NCBI GenBank assembly: GCA_910575725.1
Contig: CAJTFE010000032.1
Location: 1 to 59,147, forward strand
Direction: 5' to 3'
DNA: 59,147 nucleotides
Origin: Clostridia bacterium
Lineage (GTDB): Bacteria > Bacillota > Clostridia > Lachnospirales > Lachnospiraceae
In this document: positions 1-8,154 of the stretch, one piece after another
Numbering within the stretch: position 1 is the first letter of the stretch
How the letters are laid out: every line of letters starts with the position of its first letter
Position numbers and translations under genes: made by a program
The notes under the pieces: model-generated
What the model saw: only the letters and a program-made list of their open reading frames with translations
Told to the model about the DNA's origin: nothing
Databases searched by the model: none

Positions 1-1
1 C

Positions 2-247
2 CGTGAAAGCGGCTTTGGCCGGTATGATGTGATGATGGAGCCAAAGGGAGACGACGACGCAGTCATTCTGGAGTTCAAAGTACAGGATCCGGAGGATGAG
101 AAGGACTTGTCCGATACAGTAAGAGCTGCATTGGAGCAGATCGAGAAAAAGAACTATGAGGCAACCCTTGTGGAAAAAGGAATTCCCAGGGAAAAGATAC
201 GCAAGTACGGGTTTGCTTTTTGCGGAAAAAGGGTTTTGATAGGTTGA
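2..247 (+). CDS. AAA-ATPase-like / PD-(D/E)XK nuclease protein, C-terminal fragment (gene enters from the left)
   Basis: The reading frame is open from the window edge to a TGA and encodes about 81 residues. They match the C-terminus of the two full-length proteins at 9977-11674 and 11688-13370: NRESGFGRYDVM-type start, the acidic linker, and the ILEFKVQD strand carrying the E-x-K of a PD-(D/E)XK nuclease fold, ending in KYGFAFCGKRVLIG. It is therefore the 3' end of a third member of the same family. The family (N-terminal AAA-ATPase-like domain plus C-terminal DUF1703-type nuclease) has no settled function. A methionine at position 29 is internal, not a start. Confidence 0.9.
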   Translation, partial: RESGFGRYDVMMEPKGDDDAVILEFKVQDPEDEKDLSDTVRAALEQIEKKNYEATLVEKGIPREKIRKYGFAFCGKRVLIG

Positions 248-339
248 ATATAAGAATGCCAGGCAGGCATAACAAGTAAGAAGAATCCCTTTAGTTGAAA
301 TATATTTCGTGTCACAATAAAGTTTCTTCTTTGGTAATA

Positions 340-365
340 TATTTCTCAGCAGCGAAAGAGAAATA
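340..365. repeat. 26-bp inverted repeat upstream of the serine recombinase
   Basis: TATTTCTC (340-347) and GAGAAATA (358-365) form perfect 8-bp arms around a 10-bp spacer, ending 11 bp before the recombinase ribosome binding site. The overall size resembles crossover sites of small serine recombinases, but no partner copy was found elsewhere in the window. It could equally be an operator or a leader hairpin. Confidence 0.4.
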
Positions 366-392
366 CGGAAGATAAAGAAGGAGAGCTTTGTG

Positions 393-1028
393 ATGAAAAA
401 TGTATACGGTTATGTACGTGTATCTACCCGAGAACAGAATGTAGAACGTCAGTTAATTTCGTTGGAAAAAGCAGGAATCCCTCCGGCCAATATATTCATC
501 GACCGGCAGAGTGGAAAAGATTTTCACAGACCAGCGTACCAAAGAATGATAAAAAAGCTGACGGCCGGCGATGTGGTAGTGACAAAAAGTATTGATCGGC
601 TGGGACGTAATTATGAAGAAATCAAAGAACAGTGGCGGATGCTTACCAAAGAGCTGGGAGCGGATATCATTATTCAAGACATGCCTCTTTTGGATACGAC
701 AAAAAGCAGAGATCTATTAGGAAATTTTATCAGCGATATCGTTCTGCAGCTTCTGTCCTTTGTGGCCGAGAATGAGCGGAACAATATCCGCACCCGGCAG
801 GCGGAAGGAATTGAGGCAGCAAGGAAACGAGGCGTAAAGTTTGGAAAACCGGCTATTCCCGTACCCGAAAATTTTTCAGATCTCTATCGAAGCTGGGAAC
901 AGGGATCCATTACCATAAATGAGTTTGCCCGCTTATGCAATATGGGCAGAAGCACCATGTACAAGTGTATTGGAGAGTATAAAAGAGCGGCAGACATAAT
1001 GGCTAAAAGGGGAATAAGAAAAAAATAA
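393..1028 (+). CDS. Small serine recombinase (resolvase/invertase family)
   Basis: A 211-residue protein with the complete architecture of a small serine recombinase. The catalytic domain starts YGYVRVSTREQN, with the nucleophilic Ser in the VRVST motif, and continues through the TKSIDRLGRN segment. A long helix with FVAENERNNIRTRQAEGI leads to a C-terminal helix-turn-helix (INEFARLCNMGRSTMYKCI). AAGGAG at 377-382 precedes a GTG (390) and the chosen ATG (393). It sits alone, 200 bp upstream of flagellin and in the same orientation. Relatives include Hin/Gin invertases that switch surface antigens and transposon resolvases; no invertible segment can be recognised here, so the role is open. Confidence 0.9.
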   Translation: MKNVYGYVRVSTREQNVERQLISLEKAGIPPANIFIDRQSGKDFHRPAYQRMIKKLTAGDVVVTKSIDRLGRNYEEIKEQWRMLTKELGADIIIQDMPLLDTTKSRDLLGNFISDIVLQLLSFVAENERNNIRTRQAEGIEAARKRGVKFGKPAIPVPENFSDLYRSWEQGSITINEFARLCNMGRSTMYKCIGEYKRAADIMAKRGIRKK

Positions 1029-1048
1029 AAAAAATTTTGAAAAACCCT

Positions 1049-1074
1049 TAAGTTATTTTATTATTGCTCGATAA
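1049..1074 (+). promoter_or_regulatory. Sigma-28-like flagellin promoter
   Basis: TAAG at 1049-1052 and CTCGATAA at 1067-1074 are separated by 14 bp, close to the sigma-D/sigma-28 pattern TAAA-N15-GCCGATAA. It lies about 160 bp before the flagellin start, which implies a long untranslated leader. Confidence 0.6.
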
Positions 1075-1191
1075 TGTATATGAAAAGTAGTTTTAAGGGT
1101 GTCCACTTAAGTGTACTTTACCGGACAACAGCCGGCAGTCCGCAGAGGCACTTATGAGGCATCCGAATCATAACTACCATAACTTTTAAGG

Positions 1192-1224
1192 GGAAAAGGA
1201 TGTTCCCTGCAATGATCAAGGAGG
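1192..1224 (+). promoter_or_regulatory. Flagellin leader with GGA motifs overlapping the ribosome binding site
   Basis: GGA triplets occur at 1192-1194 and 1198-1200 and inside the AAGGAGG ribosome binding site (1218-1224), with 7 nt to the ATG. In Bacillus and other Gram-positives, CsrA binds paired GGA motifs in the hag leader, one of them in the Shine-Dalgarno sequence. The layout here fits that mechanism, but csrA and fliW are not in the window, so this is inference. Confidence 0.35.
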
Positions 1225-1231
1225 AAAAACT

Positions 1232-2107
1232 ATGAGAATTCAGCACAATATTACTGCATTAAATGCACACAGAAACTTAAGCAACAACAACTCTTTCGTA
1301 GGAAAGAACCTGGAGAAATTATCCTCTGGTTACAAGATTAACCGCGCTGGCGACGACGCTGCAGGCCTGGCTATTTCCGAGAAGATGAGAGCTCAGATTA
1401 CCGGTCTTGAGACTGCTACCAAGAACGCAGAGGATGGCGTTGCTCTGGTACAGACTGCTGAGGGTGCTTTGACTGAGGTTCACTCCATGCTTAATCGTAT
1501 GGTTGCTCTGGCTACACAGTCCGCAAACGGAACTTACTCCAGCACCAACCGTAAGGAGATGCAGAAGGAGATTGCTCAGCTGAACGAAGAGATCGACAGA
1601 ATCAGCAAGAGTGCAAACTTCAACGGTATGACTCTGTTCAGCGGCACCTTGGCTACTGGCGGAAAGGGAATCACACTTCATGTAGGTGAGACTTCTAAGG
1701 CACATAACCAGTTGACAATTTCTTTGACTTTAATGGATACTTCAACGATTGGTGGAAAGACACCTATGTCTATAGGCAAGACATCTGCAGCAGAATCTGT
1801 TGGAAAGATCAGTATCACAACAGCCGCTAAGGCAAAGGATGCTATCGATATCGTAAACAACGCTATCGACCAGATTTCTTCCATGCGTTCCACCTTCGGT
1901 GCTCTTCAGAACCGTCTGGAGCACACCATCAACAACCTGGGTGTTCAGACCGAGAACATCACTTCTGCTGAGAGCCGTATCCGTGACGTAGACATGGCAA
2001 AAGAGATGATGGCTTACACCAAGAATAATATTCTGGTTCAGGCTTCTCAGGCTATGCTTGCTCAGGCTAATCAGGTTCCTCAGGGAGTTCTGCAGTTACT
2101 GCAGTAA
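1232..2107 (+). CDS. hag: Flagellin (short Hag-type)
   Basis: A 291-residue flagellin, the subunit of the flagellar filament. The N-terminal D0/D1 helices are canonical (MRIQHNITALNAHRNLSNN, then SSGYKINRAGDDAAGLAISEKMR), as is the C-terminal D1/D0 (IRDVDMAKEMM to SQAMLAQANQVPQGVLQLL). Between about residues 140 and 195 there is only a short Ser/Thr-rich variable section, so there is no large D2/D3 domain. The codon choice is restricted, as for a highly expressed gene. A 7-nt spaced AAGGAGG, a sigma-28-like promoter and a strong terminator make it a single-gene transcript. The Ser/Thr-rich centre would be the exposed surface and the likely glycan acceptor for the transferases downstream. Confidence 0.98.
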   Translation: MRIQHNITALNAHRNLSNNNSFVGKNLEKLSSGYKINRAGDDAAGLAISEKMRAQITGLETATKNAEDGVALVQTAEGALTEVHSMLNRMVALATQSANGTYSSTNRKEMQKEIAQLNEEIDRISKSANFNGMTLFSGTLATGGKGITLHVGETSKAHNQLTISLTLMDTSTIGGKTPMSIGKTSAAESVGKISITTAAKAKDAIDIVNNAIDQISSMRSTFGALQNRLEHTINNLGVQTENITSAESRIRDVDMAKEMMAYTKNNILVQASQAMLAQANQVPQGVLQLLQ

Positions 2108-2120
2108 GCTGAATAAACAA

Positions 2121-2160
2121 CAAAAAAGCGCCGGTCCTTTGGACCAGCGCTTTTTTGTTT
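2121..2160 (+). terminator. Rho-independent terminator of flagellin
   Basis: CAAAAAAGCGC pairs with GCGCTTTTTTG around an inner GGTCC-TTT-GGACC, followed by TTT. A and T runs flank both sides, so it may work in both directions. Confidence 0.92.
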
Positions 2161-2211
2161 TACCGCATTTTGATTTCACATATAAAAATTCAGAAAAAGG
2201 AGTAAACACCT

Positions 2212-4230
2212 ATGAAGCTGCCCCTTACCATATCCCTTCTGGCCTCCAACCGAATTGCCACTCTGGAGCGCTGCCTGGATTCCCTGACGCCTCTTCTAAG
2301 GCAGGTTCCGGCAGAGCTTATTGTTGTATTCACTGGAACAGATGAGCGCGTCCGGCAGGTTGCGGAGCGTTATACGGATCAAATCATCCCCTTTACCTGG
2401 TGCAACGACTTCTCCGCGGCCCGGAATGCCGGCCTGAAACATGCAAAGGGAGAATGGTTCCTTTACCTGGATGACGACGAATGGTTTGATGATGTGACAG
2501 AGATCTGTGAATTCTTCCAAAGCGGCGAATGCCAGCAGTACAATTCCGCCGCCTACATTCAGCGCAATTATCTGGACTGGGAGGGCTCCAAGCACTCGGA
2601 TGCCCTTGTCTACCGGATGGTCAAAAGAACGCCCCAGCAGTGCTTTGAAAATCCCATCCATGAAGAGCTGCAGCCCTGTTATTCTCCCTGTAAGGTTTTT
2701 GGCGCCTATGTGCACCATTATGGTTATATCGGCAGTATCGTAAGGAACAGCACAGACAAGACTTCCCGGAATATCCCGCTTTTACAGAAGGATATTCAGG
2801 AGCGGCCGGACTATACTAAGAATTACCTCCAGCTGACCCAGGAATACTGTATCGAGGAAAGATGGGACGAGGCAGAGGAGATCTGCCGGAAGGGCATTGA
2901 AATCTGCAAAAAGAAGGAAGCCGCCCTCAGAAGCTGGCTTCAGGTCAATCTGATTGAGATCCTCTACCAAAAGAAGCAGTTTGAGGAAGCAGAGAGGGAG
3001 GCCTTTGGAATACTGGAAGGAAAGCCGAACGAGCTGACGCGCCTGCTGCTCTTTCAGCTGCTGATCGGAATCAACGAGCAGCGAAAGGATTTTGAAAAGC
3101 AGCTCCAGTGGGGCATTAAATTCGAAGAGCTCCTGTCTTATATGGATCGTCACCCGGAGCTTTGGATCAAACAGCAGATGGGAACCATAAACAAGGACAA
3201 GGTGTTGAATCCGGACTGGCTGTATCCGGCGCGTCTGAACTGCATCCGGGCTTCCCTTGAAGTACAGAACTATAAGGAAACCGAGTATTTCTTGGGGCTT
3301 CTGCCCTGGGAGGAGGAATGCAGGATTCAGACATATTATCCCCTTCTGGATCGGTGGAAGGAGCATTATGCGCCCCGCTTACAGGAGATTCTGGCAAAGC
3401 TGCCCCGGGATTCGGCTTACCTCTTATATCAGAAACTCCTTTATGAGGAACAAAAAAAGCAAGATAAGGAGGAGGCAGATCTGTTCCTGTTTCACCGCTG
3501 TCTGAAGGAAATCGATCAGCCGTACCTTCAAAGACAGCTCATCGAAAAGGTTTTGATGGAAAAGAAGGATTTCTCGGTATTGCTGAATCGAATAGATCTG
3601 GATACTTGGAGAAATCATATTTCCCAAATCGTAAATGCAGCGGCCTATGAAGAAAACCAATATCTGTGGGAAGCCAGGGAGGTTCTTTTTAAAGAGCATC
3701 AGCTGCAGGGCCTTTGGCTTGAGAAGCTTCTGGTGGAAAAAAAGCTTTCTCACGGTTTTCTGATGAAAAAGGATCTGCTGGAAGCGCTGGAAAGATATGC
3801 TTTTACCATCACTTCCTACTATGAAGCGCTGTATCAGCCTTCCGTACTTCAATCAGACAAGCGCTGCCTTCTACCAGCAGAATGCCGTCTGGCCTATGGA
3901 CTCCAGGAGGCCTTAAGCTGCTGGAAACAGGGACAGCCTGCCGAGACCATACGTTTTTTGCGAGAAGCCATTCAGATGGATCCACGAATGACGGGAGTGA
4001 TTCGGGAAGTGATTCGTCTGCTAAGCAACGAAATAGCCTGGCCTGAACCGGATGCCGGCCCGGAATTTTGGCAGCTGGCTGAACAGATGAGGGAAGCTTT
4101 AAGGGGGATGATTAAGACCGGGAATGATAGGGAAGCCATGTCTGTGCTTTTGCAGCTTCTTCCTTTGCTTCCAAAGGACATGGAACTTTTGAAAATGCAG
4201 CAGATCCTGCTGGCGCGGCTGGCAGACTAA
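2212..4230 (+). CDS. GT2 glycosyltransferase with long helical-repeat tail
   Basis: A 672-residue protein. The first 230 or so residues are a GT-A fold of family 2: TISLLASNR near residue 6, CNDFSAARNAG at 64-74 and the metal/nucleotide-sugar motif DDDEW at 87-91. The remaining ~440 residues are alpha-helical with TPR-like stretches (for example YLQLTQEYCIEERWDEAEEICRKG). GT2-TPR proteins next to flagellin genes in clostridia glycosylate flagellin, and its position directly after the flagellin terminator supports that role. The donor sugar cannot be told. The ribosome binding site AAAAAGGAG lies 9 nt before the ATG. Not in the flagellin transcript. Confidence 0.85.
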   Translation: MKLPLTISLLASNRIATLERCLDSLTPLLRQVPAELIVVFTGTDERVRQVAERYTDQIIPFTWCNDFSAARNAGLKHAKGEWFLYLDDDEWFDDVTEICEFFQSGECQQYNSAAYIQRNYLDWEGSKHSDALVYRMVKRTPQQCFENPIHEELQPCYSPCKVFGAYVHHYGYIGSIVRNSTDKTSRNIPLLQKDIQERPDYTKNYLQLTQEYCIEERWDEAEEICRKGIEICKKKEAALRSWLQVNLIEILYQKKQFEEAEREAFGILEGKPNELTRLLLFQLLIGINEQRKDFEKQLQWGIKFEELLSYMDRHPELWIKQQMGTINKDKVLNPDWLYPARLNCIRASLEVQNYKETEYFLGLLPWEEECRIQTYYPLLDRWKEHYAPRLQEILAKLPRDSAYLLYQKLLYEEQKKQDKEEADLFLFHRCLKEIDQPYLQRQLIEKVLMEKKDFSVLLNRIDLDTWRNHISQIVNAAAYEENQYLWEAREVLFKEHQLQGLWLEKLLVEKKLSHGFLMKKDLLEALERYAFTITSYYEALYQPSVLQSDKRCLLPAECRLAYGLQEALSCWKQGQPAETIRFLREAIQMDPRMTGVIREVIRLLSNEIAWPEPDAGPEFWQLAEQMREALRGMIKTGNDREAMSVLLQLLPLLPKDMELLKMQQILLARLAD

Positions 4231-4308
4231 AAACAACCATTGCAATTCCCTCCGGCTTGCTCTAAAATAGAGAGAGCAGACCATGAAACAGAACTGGAGG
4301 ATTGGCAC

Positions 4309-5388
4309 ATGAGTACTCTGGCCATTGTTATGATTGTAAAAAACGAAGAGAAAAGCCTTTCCCGCTGCCTTAAGCAGGCGGCAGGTCTGGCCGATAAACT
4401 ATATATCACAGATACGGGCTCCACAGATCGAACCAGAGAAATTGCCGCTGCTTATGGGGCAGCGGTGACGGAATACGTTTGGAATCAGGATTTTGCGGCA
4501 GCCCGTAATTTTGCCTTGTCTCAGTCCGCCTGTGATTGGAATCTGGTGTTGGATGCAGATGAATATTTGGCAAAGGGAAGCCGGAGAGAGCTGGAAGAAT
4601 TTTTAAAGCATCCAGATCGGGTGGGAGCCATAGAGCGGAAGGACTACTACATGGAGGAGCTTCCCGGAGGCAGACAGGAGATGGCTTACGCATATTCCTA
4701 CACTTCCCGGCTTCTTCCGAGAGGTGTGGGCTACACGGGGCGGATTCATGAGCAGGTGGATTCGGGGCTGCCTGTTTATCCGGTTCCTCTGCTGTTTGAA
4801 CATGACGGATATCTGCGGCCGGGAAAGGCAGAGCGGAATCTTGCGATTCTTTTGGAGGAAGTGAAGGCTTCCCCAAAGGATTCTTATGTTCTCTATCAGA
4901 CTGCGGAGACCCTTCGGGGTCTGAAGCGTTATGAGGAGGCCTGCGAGTATTACAGAAGTTTTTATGAGCATGTACCGGGGAACGGCGTTGGATATCGTGC
5001 AAACGGAGTGATCAATTATCTCTATGCGCTGATTGGAGCAAAAGCCTGGGATCGGGCCCTGCAGGTAGCGGCAGAAGAGGAGGGGCGTCTGGGCAGCTAT
5101 GCGGATTTTCATTTTGTCTGCGGAATTCTTTTTATGCAGGCGATTCTGGCGGATACTGGAAAGTACATTTCCTATCTGCCGCGGATAGAGGCGTCTTATT
5201 TAAAATGTCTGGAGATTGGGGAGATTCCGGCTAACCAGGGAGTGGGAGGCACTGGCTCCTTCCGGGCAGCCTACAACCTGGGCACCTGGTATGAGGTGAC
5301 CGGCGATACAAAGAAGGCCAGAGCATACTATCAAAAAGCGGCCAAGGAACAGTATCCGCCGGCTATAGAACGGCTTAGCTTATTATAG
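4309..5388 (+). CDS. GT2 glycosyltransferase with TPR-like tail
   Basis: A 359-residue family 2 glycosyltransferase. It shows MSTLAIVMIVKNEE at the N-terminus, TDTGSTDRT at 35-42, DFAAARNFAL and the DADEYL motif at 82-87. A C-terminal helical region contains repeat-like segments (YVLYQTAETLRGLKRYEEACEYY; AYNLGTWYEVTGDTKKARAYYQKA). The ATG at 4309 was chosen over an upstream TTG because GGAGG ends 8 nt before it and because homologous GT2 proteins begin at this point. It starts 78 bp after the previous transferase and runs into the cytidylyltransferase pair with 15 bp between, so these genes probably form one operon for flagellin or surface glycan. Confidence 0.85.
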   Translation: MSTLAIVMIVKNEEKSLSRCLKQAAGLADKLYITDTGSTDRTREIAAAYGAAVTEYVWNQDFAAARNFALSQSACDWNLVLDADEYLAKGSRRELEEFLKHPDRVGAIERKDYYMEELPGGRQEMAYAYSYTSRLLPRGVGYTGRIHEQVDSGLPVYPVPLLFEHDGYLRPGKAERNLAILLEEVKASPKDSYVLYQTAETLRGLKRYEEACEYYRSFYEHVPGNGVGYRANGVINYLYALIGAKAWDRALQVAAEEEGRLGSYADFHFVCGILFMQAILADTGKYISYLPRIEASYLKCLEIGEIPANQGVGGTGSFRAAYNLGTWYEVTGDTKKARAYYQKAAKEQYPPAIERLSLL

Positions 5389-5403
5389 GGAGAGGATAAA
5401 TAT

Positions 5404-6132
5404 ATGAATATAGCATTGATTTTGGCAGGGGGCGTAGATCCCAATTTCCGCATGGACGTACCAAAGCAGTTTGTAATTGTGGAAAACCGTCCCGTGATTG
5501 TATATACCCTCCAGGTTTTTCAGAATCACCCGGAGATTGATATGATTCTGGTTTCCTGTCTGTCCGGATGGCAGGAAATGGTAAGGGCTTACGGAAAGCA
5601 GTTTAATATTACCAAGCTGGAAACCATAGTAGAAGGAGGGCCGGATGGCCAGGAATCCATCTGGAGGGGGATTGTATGGCTGGCAGAGCACTGTAAGGCG
5701 GATGATGTGGTGGTGATTCACGATGCTATCCGTCCGCTTGTGACAGATGATCTGATTTCAGACAGTATCCGCGTTTGCCGGAAAAGAGGAATGGGGGTTG
5801 CAGCAGTGCGCTCCATGGACACAGTGATGCTGACTACAGATGGACAGAATGCAAGAGAAAGTATATCAAGGTATCATATACGGAGAATTCAGACACCTCA
5901 GACCTACCGGCTTGACTACCTCCAGGAGATCCATGAGAGAGCAGAGCAGAAAGGCGTGAAGCACTGTGTGGACAATAACAGCGTTCTTGCCCGGCTGGGG
6001 GAGAATGTATGCTTTTCCAAGGGTTCTGATTTTAATATTAAGATTAATACCGTAGAGGATGTAGAGATGTTCCGGGCGCTGTATCATATGAAACGGCAGG
6101 ATGCGAAGGTGCAGAGAGAGGACGGTTTATGA
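5404..6132 (+). CDS. IspD/TarI-type cytidylyltransferase with altered nucleotide-binding loop
   Basis: A 242-residue protein of the IspD/TarI family, which make CDP-methylerythritol or CDP-polyols from CTP. The fold markers are present: VPKQF (19-23), HDAIRPLV (106-113), RIQTPQTYRL and a C-terminal KINTVEDVEMF. The glycine-rich CTP loop, normally LAGGxGxR, reads LAGGVDPNFR, so the second glycine and the usual arginine are lost. The neighbouring paralogue keeps the standard loop. The protein may be weakly active, use another substrate, or act as a partner subunit. The gene stops within the start of the next one (ATGA overlap). Confidence 0.8.
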   Translation: MNIALILAGGVDPNFRMDVPKQFVIVENRPVIVYTLQVFQNHPEIDMILVSCLSGWQEMVRAYGKQFNITKLETIVEGGPDGQESIWRGIVWLAEHCKADDVVVIHDAIRPLVTDDLISDSIRVCRKRGMGVAAVRSMDTVMLTTDGQNARESISRYHIRRIQTPQTYRLDYLQEIHERAEQKGVKHCVDNNSVLARLGENVCFSKGSDFNIKINTVEDVEMFRALYHMKRQDAKVQREDGL

Positions 6133-6839
6133 ATATTGCGGTGATACTGGCCGGAGGCAGCGGAAAGCGGACAGAACAGGATGTTCCCAAGCAGTTTATC
6201 AATGTCTATGATAAGCCGATTATTGTCTATACCCTGGAGGCGTTTCAGAAGCATCCGGGGATCGACGGAATCATTGTATCCTGTCTGGAGGGATGGGAAG
6301 AGATTCTGAAGGCTTATGCAAGAGAGTATGGGATTACAAAGCTAAAATGGGTGATAAGCGGCGGTGAGGATGGCCAGGCCTCTACCAGAAAGGCGCTCTT
6401 TGAGCTTAAAGGCGTCTGCAGAGAAAAGGATATTGTGCTTGTTCATGATGCAGTAAGGCCTTTTGTCAGCAGTGAGATTATATCCGACTGTATCGCTGCC
6501 TGTCAGCGCTATGGGAACGGTCTTTCAGCCGTCCGCTTTCAGGCAGAGACGATCGTGCGCTCCAGAGACGGAATCAGCGGCGATGAGATTATTGACCGTC
6601 AGGATATTATGCGTGTAATGACACCTCAGGCTTTTCATTACGGAAAGGCTGTCTGGGCCCAGGAAGAGGCCGAAAAGCGCGGCATTACGACCGTTTACAT
6701 CAATGTGCTGATGGCAGAGCTGGGAGAGAGGCTTTATTTTTCAAAAGGATCTGCAAAAAATATCAAGCTGACAACCATGGAGGATATTGAGATATTTAAA
6801 GCGCTCTACAGTGCAGAGCGGGAAGACTGGATAAAGTAA
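6129..6839 (+). CDS. IspD/TarI-type cytidylyltransferase (intact loop)
   Basis: A 236-residue paralogue of the preceding protein. It has the complete CTP-binding loop LAGGSGKRTEQDVPKQF, HDAVRPFV, VMTPQAFHYG and a C-terminal KLTTMEDIEIF. It shares a 4-nt overlap with the upstream gene and sits 13 bp before a CDP-glycerol-transferase-like gene. The context therefore favours a CDP-polyol (TarI-like ribitol or related) activating enzyme for a surface polymer rather than the isoprenoid enzyme IspD, although sequence alone cannot exclude IspD. Confidence 0.82.
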   Translation: MNIAVILAGGSGKRTEQDVPKQFINVYDKPIIVYTLEAFQKHPGIDGIIVSCLEGWEEILKAYAREYGITKLKWVISGGEDGQASTRKALFELKGVCREKDIVLVHDAVRPFVSSEIISDCIAACQRYGNGLSAVRFQAETIVRSRDGISGDEIIDRQDIMRVMTPQAFHYGKAVWAQEEAEKRGITTVYINVLMAELGERLYFSKGSAKNIKLTTMEDIEIFKALYSAEREDWIK

Positions 6840-6852
6840 GGGAGAGAATGGG

Positions 6853-8154
6853 ATGAGCCATACCGTACACAAACAACTTCTGTCAATGACAGATACATTG
6901 ATTCGCGCAAACAAAGCATTGAAAATCAATCTGCCCAAGGCGCAGAAAAAGAAGGAAGGAATTATCCAGCTTTTGTCAGACTGCCAGGACAGCGCTATTT
7001 CCATCGGGGAAAATGTGGAGAAGCTGTACGGGGAGGGGACGAAGACGGTGGCGGAGCTGGAGGTATACTGCGAGAATCTGTATCAGATGACCTTGGTGCT
7101 GGACAATCCGGTGCAGACGAAGGAGCTTCTAAAAGATCTTACAAGACAGCTGCTTCGGATCCGGCGGCTGGTTGCAGAAGAAGTGCCGGATCGCCTGGAA
7201 GCTGTGTTTCTGCCTTATAAGGCATCTATGTGGGATTCCCTGGAAAGTATCTGGAAAGCGGCCGATGCCGATGAGGAGTGTGATGCCTATGTGATTCCCA
7301 TTCCCTATTATGACAGAAATCCGGACGGAAGCTTCCGGGAGGAGCATTACGAGGGAGAGCTGTTTCCGGAAGATGTGACAGTTACCTATTATGACGAATA
7401 TGATTTCGGACTTCGGATGCCGGATGTCATATTTATCCACAATCCTTACGATGACGGGAATTTTGTAACCTCCGTACATCCTTACTTTTATTCCAAGAAT
7501 CTGAAAAATTTTACGGAAAAGCTGGTTTATGTGCCTTATTTTATACAGAATGGGGAGGGAATTGACGAAGATTACGCAACCCCTTCAGCCGTTTTGTATG
7601 CAGATTATATCATTGCTCAGACGGAAAAGGAACGGGAGGATTATATCCGCCATTGCAGTAAACGGTATCCGGGCGTGAACTTTAAGGAAAAGGTTCTGGC
7701 CCTCGGCTCTCCGAAGATTGATAAAGCGCGCTCGGTGAACCGGGAAAATGTCAAGGTTCCAGAAGAATGGCTGGAGCGGATCGAGGGTAAAAAGGTGATT
7801 CTCTATAACACCAGCCTGAACGGGCTTTTAAAAGCCGGTGATGAATATTTGGAGAAAATGAAGGATGTGTTTGCCCTTTTTCAGAACAGGGAGGATGCGG
7901 TGCTTCTCTGGAGGCCTCATCCGCTGATGGAGAGTACGCTTCTTTCCATGCGGCCTGTACTGTATGCACAGTATATGGAACTGAAGAATTGGTTCCAGAA
8001 GGACAAGATCGGGATTTATGACGATACAGCGGATATGTATCCGGCTATCGGAATCAGCGACGCTTATTATGGCGATTGGAGCTCTCTGGTATGGCTTTAC
8101 CGGGAGACGGGCAAACCGGTGATGATACAGGATGTGGATGTCCGGTCGGAGTAG
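6853..8154 (+). CDS. CDP-glycerol glycerophosphotransferase-like protein, possibly 3'-truncated
   Basis: A 433-residue protein. A helical N-terminal section of about 120 residues is followed by a GT-B-type domain like those of TagB/TagF/TarL polymerases. Visible features are VIPIPYYDR, DVIFIHNPYDD, LVYVPYFIQNGE, ADYIIAQTEKERE and, in the C-terminal half, VLLWRPHPLMES and ISDAYYGDWSSLVWLYRETGKPVMI, the donor-binding region. Such enzymes move glycerol- or polyol-phosphate from a CDP carrier. The protein stops shortly after the KPVMIQDVDVR strand, and its last 101 bases overlap the end of the opposite-strand gene, so the end may have been lost in a rearrangement. The ribosome binding site GGAGAG lies 6 nt upstream. 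Confidence 0.75.
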   Translation: MSHTVHKQLLSMTDTLIRANKALKINLPKAQKKKEGIIQLLSDCQDSAISIGENVEKLYGEGTKTVAELEVYCENLYQMTLVLDNPVQTKELLKDLTRQLLRIRRLVAEEVPDRLEAVFLPYKASMWDSLESIWKAADADEECDAYVIPIPYYDRNPDGSFREEHYEGELFPEDVTVTYYDEYDFGLRMPDVIFIHNPYDDGNFVTSVHPYFYSKNLKNFTEKLVYVPYFIQNGEGIDEDYATPSAVLYADYIIAQTEKEREDYIRHCSKRYPGVNFKEKVLALGSPKIDKARSVNRENVKVPEEWLERIEGKKVILYNTSLNGLLKAGDEYLEKMKDVFALFQNREDAVLLWRPHPLMESTLLSMRPVLYAQYMELKNWFQKDKIGIYDDTADMYPAIGISDAYYGDWSSLVWLYRETGKPVMIQDVDVRSE

